Source: Ceratobasidium sp. AG-K (taxonomy: Eukaryota > Basidiomycota > Agaricomycetes > Cantharellales > Ceratobasidiaceae). From it: DNA of 64,000 bases. The stretch covers positions 3,038,001 through 3,102,000 of the forward strand of contig JAWNGF010000004.1 in NCBI GenBank assembly GCA_037039685.1. Direction: 5' to 3'. Positions within the stretch are counted from its first letter, which is position 1; each line of letters opens with the position of its first letter. The notes beneath the pieces are model-generated. The model was given only the letters and a program-made list of their open reading frames with translations. It was not told where the DNA came from and made no database searches. A program made the translations under genes and the position numbers. Below are positions 55,829 to 64,000 of the stretch, in pieces.

Positions 55829-56277
55829 TTAAGTGAATGAAAGATAGGATTGGGAGACTCTGTACAGGCCAATCAGTACCTAGTAAAATAGCTTATAATG
55901 CAAAGTACTTACTGAGGATGATAGGCAGGTTCAGGCCTTGTCAAATGGGTCATACTGTCAAGAGGAATGCCTATGGAAGCGAATTCCTCATCTCCAGTGA
56001 TGACTGTAACCTTGCAAACATCATGGGGAGTGATATTTACAGGTTTATCTCTCCCATTTACTTTGAGAGAGAGCCTACCAGGGATGGAATACCTAACTAT
56101 ACCAATGTGATAGTCCAACCTGTAGGTGTGGGGGTCTAAGACTTTGACTTCAACATGGGCGCCCCATTTGACATGTTGATATCCATGTTGCCTATACCAA
56201 TAGACTACTGCTGCTATGCCAAATATACTGGGAAGCAACAGGACAAACATGATAAGCGAAGGGAGGTCATTAACCAT
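55829..56277 (-). CDS. Accessory ORF X of element 3, membrane-anchored (131 aa, 2 exons)
   Basis: Exon 56277-55913, a 53-bp intron (GTAAGT donor, ACAG acceptor), then 55859-55829, ending at TAA. The N-terminus holds one strong hydrophobic helix (L-I-M-F-V-L-L-L-P-S-I-F-G-I-A-A-V-V), followed by a beta-rich domain (V-E-V-K-V-L, T-Y-R-L-D-Y-H). It could be a small type II or signal-anchored membrane protein. Without splicing the frame ends only a few codons differently at 55909, so the intron is less certain than in the neighbouring gene. Confidence 0.5.
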
Positions 56278-56426
56278 AGTGAAAAAGAGTATGTAGTGGT
56301 GGTATCAGAGCGCAGTGAGTTCAACAGCAATTTGTTATGTTTGACAGGCCTTAAGCGCTGGACTGTCAAAAGTAGCAAACTGAGATCCAGAGAGTATAAC
56401 CATGATGTCTGGAATATAATGGGGAG

Positions 56427-59400
56427 TTAATTCGCATTTTCAGCTATTTTTTTCTGTTCCCATTCTCTCAGTATCTCAGGAGCATTGGTGAGTGCTCTCT
56501 TGTTAAGCCATAGATTATGAGTATCATCATAGCCTAAGAACTTAACTAAGTACTCTTTTTGCCGCCTATGTCTCTTCTTTACCCATTTCTCTTTCAGAAT
56601 GGCTTCAACTTCATATTCAGGATGGTTCTTGAAGTCCTCTCTGCTCAGGTTCTTAGTAGGCCTCTCAATATCAGATTTATCCTTATTGTAAGACTCTAAA
56701 TGTGCAATGTTGATTACTGGATGTATCTTATAGCTGGAAGGGATTTCTAGCCTATAAGAAACATCAGAGACTCTTTCTTTGACAGTGAAAGGTCCATCAT
56801 AGCGCATTAGAAGCTTGGTTCCCTTTCCTTTATGCTGCCTAAGCAGTCTAAGGGTATGAGGATTAATAAGGACTTGGTCTCCTGGCTCAAAGGTAATAAA
56901 GCTCCTATCCTTGTTGTAATACTCCTTCTGCTTAGCTTGTCCAACAGTGAGAGCATTGGTAGCCTGTAAGCGAATGGAATTCATTCCTTCAGCAAAATTC
57001 TCAGCAGCAGGATCTTTCACATTAAGGCGCTCCATAGCTTGGGCTGTTTGAGCCAACAAATCTGAGGTCTTGAGTGGTTGGTAACCTCTAAGAAGGTATG
57101 CAGGTGTAAAACCTGTGGCAATATGCACAGTAGTGTTGTAGGCAAATGTGAAACCTGGTAATAGGTCACTCCAGTTATCCATTGATGGTTCCACAAAGCA
57201 TCTCAGAGCTATTTCTAGTGTCTGATTCATAATCTCACTCTGGCCATCTGCCTGTGGGTGATAGGCAGTTGTTAGTGAGCGCTGAATACCAACTAGAGCT
57301 GTAAGATGTTCCCAGAAGGCTCCAGTCCACCTAGTATCTCTATCAGTAATAACCTGGCGAGGCAGTCCATAGTGCATCCATATATGATCATGGAACAACT
57401 GGGCTGTCTCCTTCTCATTAATGGTAGTACTGCAGGGTATGAAGAATGCATACTTGGTTAGTTTGTCAACTATAGTCAAGATAGCATTATAACTATTACT
57501 TATAGGTAAGTCCATAATGAAATCCATGGTTATAACTTCAAAAGGTTGAGTGGGGATTGGAATAGGTTGCAAGAAACCTCTTTGCCCATGCCTTTTGGGT
57601 TTTGCCTTCTGACAAATGTCACAAGTGGTTACATACTGTTTGATTGTCCTGGACATTGATGGCCAGTAGTATACTGAAGCAATGCTATTGTAGGTCTTGT
57701 GAAAGCCAGCATGAGCACTTTCAGCAAGTCCATTATGCACTTCAGATACTATACTCAGCTGTAGATCTTTTGGGACACACAAAAGATAGCTGTCCTGCCT
57801 GCAGAAGTATATTAATCCATTGTCTCCAATCTTGTACTGTGACCAGGGTGGGTTCATAGGATCATGAGCTGCTCTAAGGCTTTGTAGGACCTTATTGAAG
57901 TGTTCATCCTTCTCATATCCTTGCATAAAGTGCTCTAATTCCTCTTTACTGATACTCACAGTTAAGTAGTGCCTTGAATTTGTCTGAAAAGCCAGTGCAT
58001 TAGTACTGAAATCATTCTCAAGGGGTATTGTAACACCTCCAGGAATGGACAAGCACCTTTTTACATTAGCTAGCAGTTTTTCTTCAAACCTCTCCCCAAG
58101 TTCCTTATAAAGGTTCTTTATGGGATCCTCATCTGTACTCAGTACAAGGGGTGTACTATCATCTGCAACAGGGCCATCTTGTAGTGGTATTCTGCGCCTT
58201 AGTCTGGACACAGGATCTACATTAGAGTGTACTCTTCCAGCTCTGTGAATGATTTTCATGCCTGGATAGGCAGCAAAGGTAAGGCCCCATCTCAGAAGCC
58301 TAGTATTCACATTCTGGAAGGTTCTACTCCAAGTAAGGGCAGCATGATCTGTGATTGCTAGAAACTTAGTCCCTTCAATGTAAGGTTGGAACTTAATAAG
58401 TCCTTCCTTGAGGGCCAAAGCTTCTCTCTCAGTGGGTGAATAGTTCCTCTCTGCAGGGATAAGAATTCTAGACCAGTAGGCAATGACTCTTTCTACATGG
58501 ACTATGGTGTCTTCAAAGTTTTTAGCCCACTTATCATGGATTACAAAACTTTCAGAATCCTCATTCTCATCCCCCCCAGTCAGGTTGTCCTTTTGCTTGG
58601 AGTCAGGGATCACCAACAGTGGTACATCCTTTCCTAAATCATAGTCTTTCCTCAGCCTTTCATATAGCTTGGTACCTTTGAGGTCCTTGATCAGCATGGG
58701 TTGTACTTGTTGCAAGATAGCACCTAAACCAAAGTCACAGGCATCTGTATATACTCTGTAGGGTAGTCCTGGTATAGGATAAGCCATTACAGGAGCTGAA
58801 ACAAGAGCTGTTTTAGCTAGTTCAAATGCATTTTGCTTCAATTCATCCCATTTCCACTCAGCATCCTTCTTTAACAAGGGTAGTAGGGGTGCAATGATCC
58901 AAGCATAGAATGGAATATAACTGGAAAAATAACCAGTCATACCTAAGAATGTGCGCAAGGTAGCTTTGTCCTTAGGTGCTTCCAGTTGGATTATAGCATC
59001 CACTTTCTGTTTGTGAGTGGAGAGACCAAGTCTGGATACCTTTTGCCCCAGTAATATAAGTGACTGGTAGGCTATGAAGCATTTAATGGGTGACAAGGTG
59101 ATTCCAGCAGCTGCTATGGCTCCAAACACTAAATCCAGATGTTTGTAATGATCTTCAAAAGTCTTGCTGAATACTACAATGTCATCTATATAGACCAATG
59201 CAAAGATCCACAGAAATGGGGCTAGTACATCACTCATTACCCTTTGAAACACAGCAGGTCCATTTCTGAACCCAAAAGGTAGCCTAGTGAACTCAAATAG
59301 TCCATCATGTATTCTGAAGGCTGTTTTAGGTCTGTCTTCAGGTTTGATACTTAACTGAGTAAATCCAGCTAGAGCATCTAGTGTGGTAAGGTACTGAGAT

Positions 59401-61067
59401 CCTTCCAGAGTATGGAGGATGTCAGTTTGCCTTGGCAAAGGGAATTGATCAGGTACAGCAATCTTATTCAGTTCTCTGTAGTCAATGCAAAGCCTGGCTT
59501 TACCATTCCTAAACACTATTAGTACTGGAAAACCCCAAGGACTCTTGGAAGGTTGGATTACTCCCAGCCTTAACCATTCCTTGACTTGCTTGTCAATGAC
59601 TTCCCTTTTTGCAGGGGAGGCAGAATAAGGAGCTAAAGATATTTCCTTTGCACCTGGTACCAGCTTAATCTCTACTTCAGCAGGATAGGTTCCTAATCTC
59701 CCATCCAGACCAAATGCCATGAAGTGTTTCAGTACCAATTGCTCTAATTTCTTCTTTTGATCTAGAGTTAGATTTTCTCCAAAGTGTATTTCAGATAACA
59801 ATTGGTCCTTCTTGATATGGTCTGGGTCAGGTAACTCACTAGTCTTTGGACCTCCTTCCACAGGTTGAGATAGCAATATCTCTTCCTCAGTAGGCTTGGG
59901 AAGTGGCATTTCAGACAAGTGGGCTTTGATTAGGTTGCACTTCACAATCCCTTTTGCTAGATCACTTTCAGAAAGGTTCTCAGAGTGATCTAGGTATTGG
60001 TTGGGATCATATAAGTGTCCTATTACATCTCCTTGAGTGAGATTGACTGCAACTTTGGATAAATTCATCATTTGAACATGTGTAGTATCTCTAGAAATGA
60101 TGCAATTGGTGATACCACATTTCTGTCTATCTTCATTGCCATTCTTAGAGTATTCCAACTGTTCTATGAATCCTTCATTCAAGTCTTGTATCCAATCCAC
60201 TTGGATGGGTACCTTGGTCATGCTCTCAGGTTCCAGAATGACATTCTGAGCTAGGTGTACTAACTGAAAATCTGAAGAGTATGGTAATTCCTTGCTTGAC
60301 CTCCTCCCTTTGGTTTTTGAAGCCTTGGAAGAGGAGTTGTCCTCAGATGTTGGTTCAACCTGCACACTGAAGACATTGCCAGCATCATCAGTTCTTGGGT
60401 TGGTAACTGACTCTTGAGCTTCAATTTGCCTTCCAGAGTTTCCCAGCTTAAGGTAGGTTACCTTAGGGTCACTTCTATCAATAGACAACTTGAATTGAGC
60501 TGCAAAGTCATTACCTAGAAGGAATCTTGTGTTCATCTTAGGAACTACATAGGCTTCTACTGTCATTTCTACAGGACCCTCAGGAGTCTCAAAGATTATT
60601 GGCATCACAATGTAACCATTAATCCTTGACTTTCCTGTTACTTGGATTAACTGGACATTCTGCCCCACCTTGATCTTTGGTTGGACCTTTAGAGTGCTGA
60701 GGAAATCCTTATTGACTAGTGTGATATCAGAACCTGTATCCACAGTCAATGGTAATTCCTCTTCTTGAGGTCCACCTAGTCTTGCAAGGACAGTGGTAGC
60801 AGAAGCTCCTAGGAAAGATGTTCCAGGAGGTCTGGCCATAGTCTTTTGAAGGACTATTTTGGACAATTGGGAGCTAGCCTTGGTGGAGAATACCTTAGAT
60901 TTGGGAGGCATCACTACTGTAGTATACTTTGAACTTAGAGATTCAGTATTAGCTACAGCATTGAAGTTAGTTGCAGTCTCTGAGCCATTAGTAGTTGTCC
61001 CTAGGTTCTCTGCACTTGTTTCAGGGTTTGAAACAACCAGAGCTGCCTGGGACAGTTCTAAAAATCC
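56427..61067 (-). CDS. pol: pol of element 3: protease, RT, RNase H, integrase, chromodomain (intact)
   Basis: Uninterrupted frame. Protease with V-D-T-G-S-D near residue 58; RT with Y-I-D-D near 575; RNase H with Y-T-D-A near 720, carrying a long insert before V-I-A-Y-W-S-R; integrase zinc region H-x-H and C-D-I-C near 1090; DDE core (M-D-F, T-D-R-D-T-R, Q-S-E) near 1130-1240; C-terminal chromodomain with E-V-E-A-I-L and V-K-F-L-G-Y near 1440-1490. Numbering starts at GTG 60914; the nearest ATG is 60911. The frame is open upstream to 61067, exactly at the gag stop, so it is probably made as a Gag-Pol fusion by a -1 shift. All catalytic motifs are present. Confidence 0.93.
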   Translation of the reverse strand, partial: GFLELSQAALVVSNPETSAENLGTTTNGSETATNFNAVANTESLSSKYTTVVMPPKSKVFSTKASSQLSKIVLQKTMARPPGTSFLGASATTVLARLGGPQEEELPLTVDTGSDITLVNKDFLSTLKVQPKIKVGQNVQLIQVTGKSRINGYIVMPIIFETPEGPVEMTVEAYVVPKMNTRFLLGNDFAAQFKLSIDRSDPKVTYLKLGNSGRQIEAQESVTNPRTDDAGNVFSVQVEPTSEDNSSSKASKTKGRRSSKELPYSSDFQLVHLAQNVILEPESMTKVPIQVDWIQDLNEGFIEQLEYSKNGNEDRQKCGITNCIISRDTTHVQMMNLSKVAVNLTQGDVIGHLYDPNQYLDHSENLSESDLAKGIVKCNLIKAHLSEMPLPKPTEEEILLSQPVEGGPKTSELPDPDHIKKDQLLSEIHFGENLTLDQKKKLEQLVLKHFMAFGLDGRLGTYPAEVEIKLVPGAKEISLAPYSASPAKREVIDKQVKEWLRLGVIQPSKSPWGFPVLIVFRNGKARLCIDYRELNKIAVPDQFPLPRQTDILHTLEGSQYLTTLDALAGFTQLSIKPEDRPKTAFRIHDGLFEFTRLPFGFRNGPAVFQRVMSDVLAPFLWIFALVYIDDIVVFSKTFEDHYKHLDLVFGAIAAAGITLSPIKCFIAYQSLILLGQKVSRLGLSTHKQKVDAIIQLEAPKDKATLRTFLGMTGYFSSYIPFYAWIIAPLLPLLKKDAEWKWDELKQNAFELAKTALVSAPVMAYPIPGLPYRVYTDACDFGLGAILQQVQPMLIKDLKGTKLYERLRKDYDLGKDVPLLVIPDSKQKDNLTGGDENEDSESFVIHDKWAKNFEDTIVHVERVIAYWSRILIPAERNYSPTEREALALKEGLIKFQPYIEGTKFLAITDHAALTWSRTFQNVNTRLLRWGLTFAAYPGMKIIHRAGRVHSNVDPVSRLRRRIPLQDGPVADDSTPLVLSTDEDPIKNLYKELGERFEEKLLANVKRCLSIPGGVTIPLENDFSTNALAFQTNSRHYLTVSISKEELEHFMQGYEKDEHFNKVLQSLRAAHDPMNPPWSQYKIGDNGLIYFCRQDSYLLCVPKDLQLSIVSEVHNGLAESAHAGFHKTYNSIASVYYWPSMSRTIKQYVTTCDICQKAKPKRHGQRGFLQPIPIPTQPFEVITMDFIMDLPISNSYNAILTIVDKLTKYAFFIPCSTTINEKETAQLFHDHIWMHYGLPRQVITDRDTRWTGAFWEHLTALVGIQRSLTTAYHPQADGQSEIMNQTLEIALRCFVEPSMDNWSDLLPGFTFAYNTTVHIATGFTPAYLLRGYQPLKTSDLLAQTAQAMERLNVKDPAAENFAEGMNSIRLQATNALTVGQAKQKEYYNKDRSFITFEPGDQVLINPHTLRLLRQHKGKGTKLLMRYDGPFTVKERVSDVSYRLEIPSSYKIHPVINIAHLESYNKDKSDIERPTKNLSREDFKNHPEYEVEAILKEKWVKKRHRRQKEYLVKFLGYDDTHNLWLNKRALTNAPEILREWEQKKIAENAN

Positions 61068-61070
61068 TCA
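61058..61070 (-). other. Probable -1 frameshift site between gag and pol of element 3
   Basis: Minus strand: gag reads GAG GAT TTT TAG. The pol frame, one base back, reads TGA GGA TTT TTA GAA. The pol frame is closed by TGA just upstream (61068-61070) and the gag frame by TAG (61058-61060), so a change of frame is possible only in about ten bases containing a run of five T (61060-61064). Confidence 0.55.
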
Positions 61071-64000
61071 GAGTCAGACTCATCATCCTCTTCTGATGAT
61101 TCAGAACTGCTACTAAAACCTGCTTCAGCTGCTTCATACTCCTCTTGTTCTCTAAGCTCATCACCTTCAATACTAGCAAAGTGCACCCTAGCCTTAGTGG
61201 CATTCTTCCTGGCATATTTGCAGTGGTTATCCCAGTGATTACCACTACCACAGTGCCAGCAAGGGCGCTTTCCTTGGGAGGCAGGAGTGACTTTAGACAC
61301 ATTCTTGTCATCAGGAGGGTAGTTAGGCACATGAGGTTTCTTCCCAGAGCTGGGAGTATTCACAGCATGTACTCTAGCTTTCTTTTTCTCCTTCTTCTTT
61401 TCTCTCCTTTCATGCCTCCAAGTCTCAAAAGCTTTGTTGAAGTCAGAACTCTTGTATGAGTCAGATTTGGAGTGTTTGAAGTCCTGTAGCAGTTCTTCAA
61501 TCTCCTTGACTTTGAACATGAAGTCCATCTATGTAACAAGAGTTGCAGTGCTGAGCAGAGTTTTCCATTGCTGGGGAGCTCCTCTAAGCACTTCCTCAAT
61601 AGCTTCTGGATCTGTGAAAGTATATGCTGCATCAAGAAGGTCTTTCTTGCGCATGATATACTGTGAAGGAGTTTCTGACTCAGTATCTTTACCTGGTTCC
61701 CTATACTTGGCCTGATGAGCTTTAGATCTCAACTTGTTGAGCCAATGGGGGTTCCAGAAGTATCTAGCCATATTTTCCTTCATAAGGCGCCAGTCCTGCA
61801 TCATATATTGCTGCCAAGCAGGATCTAGTGCATTAAACCATATTTTGGCATCCTTCTCAAACCTTAGTGGTACTACATAACCCAGTTCTCCCAAGAGATC
61901 TGGGTGTCTCCTTACTACATGGTCCAATTGAGTGATCCATTCCATCAGCTCTTCTGCACCACCATAGTATTTGGGTACCACCTGTTCTATTTTGAGACGC
62001 GAATCAAAATGTGGTCTAGTAAGCCTGGGAGCTGTTCCTGCAGGTCCTGGAGGTCCAGGGGGACCAGGAGGACCTACTAGATAGTAGTAATTCCCACCAC
62101 CAGGAGGACCAGGGGGACCAGGAGGACCACCACCTTGTCTACCCTGTGGAGGAATTGGAGGAATTGAAGGACCACCATTCCCATTAGGGGGACCACCATT
62201 GCCTCCAGGAGGACCACCATTACCTCCAGGGGGACCACCATTACCTCCAGGGGGACCATATGGGTCACCATTGCCTCCAGGAGGATTAGGAGGATTCCCA
62301 CCATTGCCTGAACCACCATTGCCTGGGTTTCCTCCTTGATCAGAAGGACCAGCTCCAGGTGGTCCACCATGGTGCCAATAGGGTGGATTCCTAGGTTGAT
62401 CAGGAGGAGTTCTCTGACTTCCTTCATGGTTACTTAGGTCTTTACCATCCTTAAGGTCTGGTTGTTTGGTGGCAATCATGCCAGTAGCATGTTGATTCAA
62501 CCTTTCTATATGTCCATATTGATTGTACCTTATGGGAGATGGCTGAAGAATCTCAGCAGTTTCTCCTTCCTCCAAGGGAGCTCTGGACCTATGTCTAGGC
62601 CTTCTAAGAGTATCATTAGAGTAAGGATCAACTACAACAGGTGCAGCAGTTACTTCCACAGGTGCAACACTAGGCTGAGTATTAGTAGGTTGTAGTATAC
62701 TACTAACTTTGGGTCCTAATTGAGAAACTACTGCAGTAGGAGGTTGGGTTAAAGCAGGTGGAGGAGAAGACAGAGTACCTCCTATCATATTGGAGAGCCT
62801 TCTTCCCATCACTCTTCCTGATCCAACTTTAGGTCTACTAGGAGTCTCAGGTATTGTTTCTTCCTCAATAGGTTTCATGGAATCCTTATTGAAGAAGGAA
62901 AAGCTCAATGGTTGGGAAACCATTCCTGATTTTCTAGGACCTATTCCAGTAGTACTATTTCCAGGTAGGCCAAATGCAGTATTAGTAGCAGGGCCTAGTA
63001 CTGAAACTTGAGGATTAGAAGATTGACCAAGTTGTTGCATTAGCCCAGGTGTAAACTGAGCTCCTCCAACAAATGGAGTACTCCTGAGGGGAGTAACCAT
63101 TGGTATGGGACTTTTTCTAATCTCATTGTCTTCAGGACTATTAGACCTAGTCTTGATAAAACCAAAAGCACCAGATTTGCGCCTATGGTAATACCTTGGA
63201 ACCAGAGAAGGTGTCATAGTAGTTACTGGATCTTCAGACTCTTGCCTGAGAGCAAGGGGGTTAGGATTAGTAACTACTGCTTCAGCAGCTTCTCTAGCTC
63301 TAGGAGCATATATGGGGAACTGGTCAAAGTCTGTGGAATTATGTGACAACACAGTTTCCATGTGACCTTGAATAGCTTTGCTCTTACCTTTATCCTCATT
63401 CCTTCTTAATTCCCTGTAAATGTAAGCCAAAAAGCGCTCCACTTCATCCCTATAAACTACAGCAGCTATTTCATGCTGAGCTTTATTGAATGTAGTGTAA
63501 GTCTCTGTTGCAGGGTAGGAAGGAACTTCAGGATGGTCCACTTCATCTTCTGGAATCTCCCTTTGACAGTGCTGCCTATACAGAACCTTCAGATCTCTTT
63601 TAAAAGATCCATGTAGTGTATGATTAAAATCCATAACTACATCTTGAGAAGGGTTGTGTATCCATTTAGGAGCAAATACACAAAAGGTATCCAGAGTCTG
63701 AAGATAAGAGGCTGCCCATTTTCTTCCTTGAATTGATAGATAAATGTTATGCTCATGAGGAATTGGACTTTTAGAATAAATCTTCCAGCCAATAGCCCTA
63801 GCTAGCTTCCTTCTATCATTGATATCACTATACTGGCGCACAGTATTAGTGAGTTGAGCAGTAGCAGGAGTATATATAAGTCTCCTTCTATCAGACTCAG
63901 ATAGTGCAGTAAATGAGGTGGAGGCCATAGGCAGATAGGGCATTAATGAGTACATGTAGTCCTCATCAGCTTCAATCTCTTGCCAGTTAAGACTCCAATC
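61058..64000 (-). CDS. gag: gag of element 3 (5' end outside window, one in-frame TAG)
   Basis: Open from beyond the right edge (still open at 64000) to TAG 61529, then in the same frame to TAG 61058. Order: hydrophilic N-terminal region; Pro/Ser-rich stretch; about 100 residues of G-N-G-G-P-P-G and G-P-P-G-P-P repeats (62430-62040); capsid-like region (W-F-N-A-L-D-P-A-W, Y-F-W-N-P-H-W); then, after the in-frame TAG at 61529-61531, the zinc knuckle CWHCGSGNHWDNHC (61270) and an acidic end (S-S-E-S-S-E-E-D-D-E). The TAG separates capsid from nucleocapsid; it may be a mutation or a read-through point. Confidence 0.85.

Larger units (their letters stand above)
52397..64000 (-). mobile_element. 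Large Ty3 chromovirus (element 3), nearly intact, 5' end outside window
   Basis: Minus-strand order: gag (from beyond 64000 to 61058), pol (61067-56427), three accessory ORFs (56277-53612), polypurine tract (53567-53580), 3' LTR (53566-52397). pol is uninterrupted and about 1500 codons. It is inserted in element 2's gag; the expected target duplication is tacgt (52392-52396), with the partner beyond the window. Very CpG-poor (3 in 57001-57360). The youngest layer of the nest and possibly still active. Confidence 0.92.

Overview
The window looks like a piece of an Agaricomycete (basidiomycete fungus) genome, most probably Ceratobasidiaceae/Rhizoctonia. Support: spliced genes with many 45-60 bp GT-AG introns; protein families typical of mushrooms (DUF4470 Zn-finger family, DUF7137, F-box/LRR, RTA1, KNH-like GPI proteins, flavin amine oxidase); and chromodomain Ty3 retrotransposons. 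No rRNA, tRNA or CRISPR was found. Species is inferred from gene content, not from a database search.

Layout. 1-7097: a decayed Ty3/chromovirus retrotransposon on the minus strand (element 1; LTR 6600-7097, gag, pol, chromodomain, one extra ORF), inserted into an older LTR (7098-7525). 8318-9873: an intact three-exon F-box gene, with a broken relative at 14871-15796. 10840-14320, 20065-22908, 25337-28954, 32820-33630, 35850-36060 and 42380-44735: pieces and paralogues of an eIF4G-like translation factor (MIF4G and MA3 modules), some rearranged, most broken. 16427-17644: a seven-exon aquaporin. 23348-24472: an RTA1-like membrane-protein pseudogene. 29836-30288: a kinase C-lobe fragment. 31002-40983: five minus-strand copies of a small secreted KNH-like, probably GPI-anchored gene, interleaved with eIF4G fragments. 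44757-46840: a broken flavin amine oxidase. 48002-49503: a quiet housekeeping pair (DUF7137 and a mitochondrial oxidoreductase-like protein) transcribed divergently. 50036-64000: a nest, in which a DUF4470 gene is cut by element 2 (plus strand) and element 2's gag is cut by element 3 (minus strand, nearly intact, running off the window end).

The genes do not form one pathway. The central section (10-45 kb) is a duplication/birth-and-death zone where eIF4G modules and KNH-like genes were copied, reshuffled and broken. The two ends are transposon nests. The most unusual items are the intron-containing accessory ORFs between pol and the 3' LTR of element 3, the eIF4G module shuffling, the CpG-deamination signature (seven of eight in-frame stops are TGA) in element 1, a 9-nt micro-exon next to a GC-AG intron, and a ~205 bp palindromic mini-element at 35429-35637.
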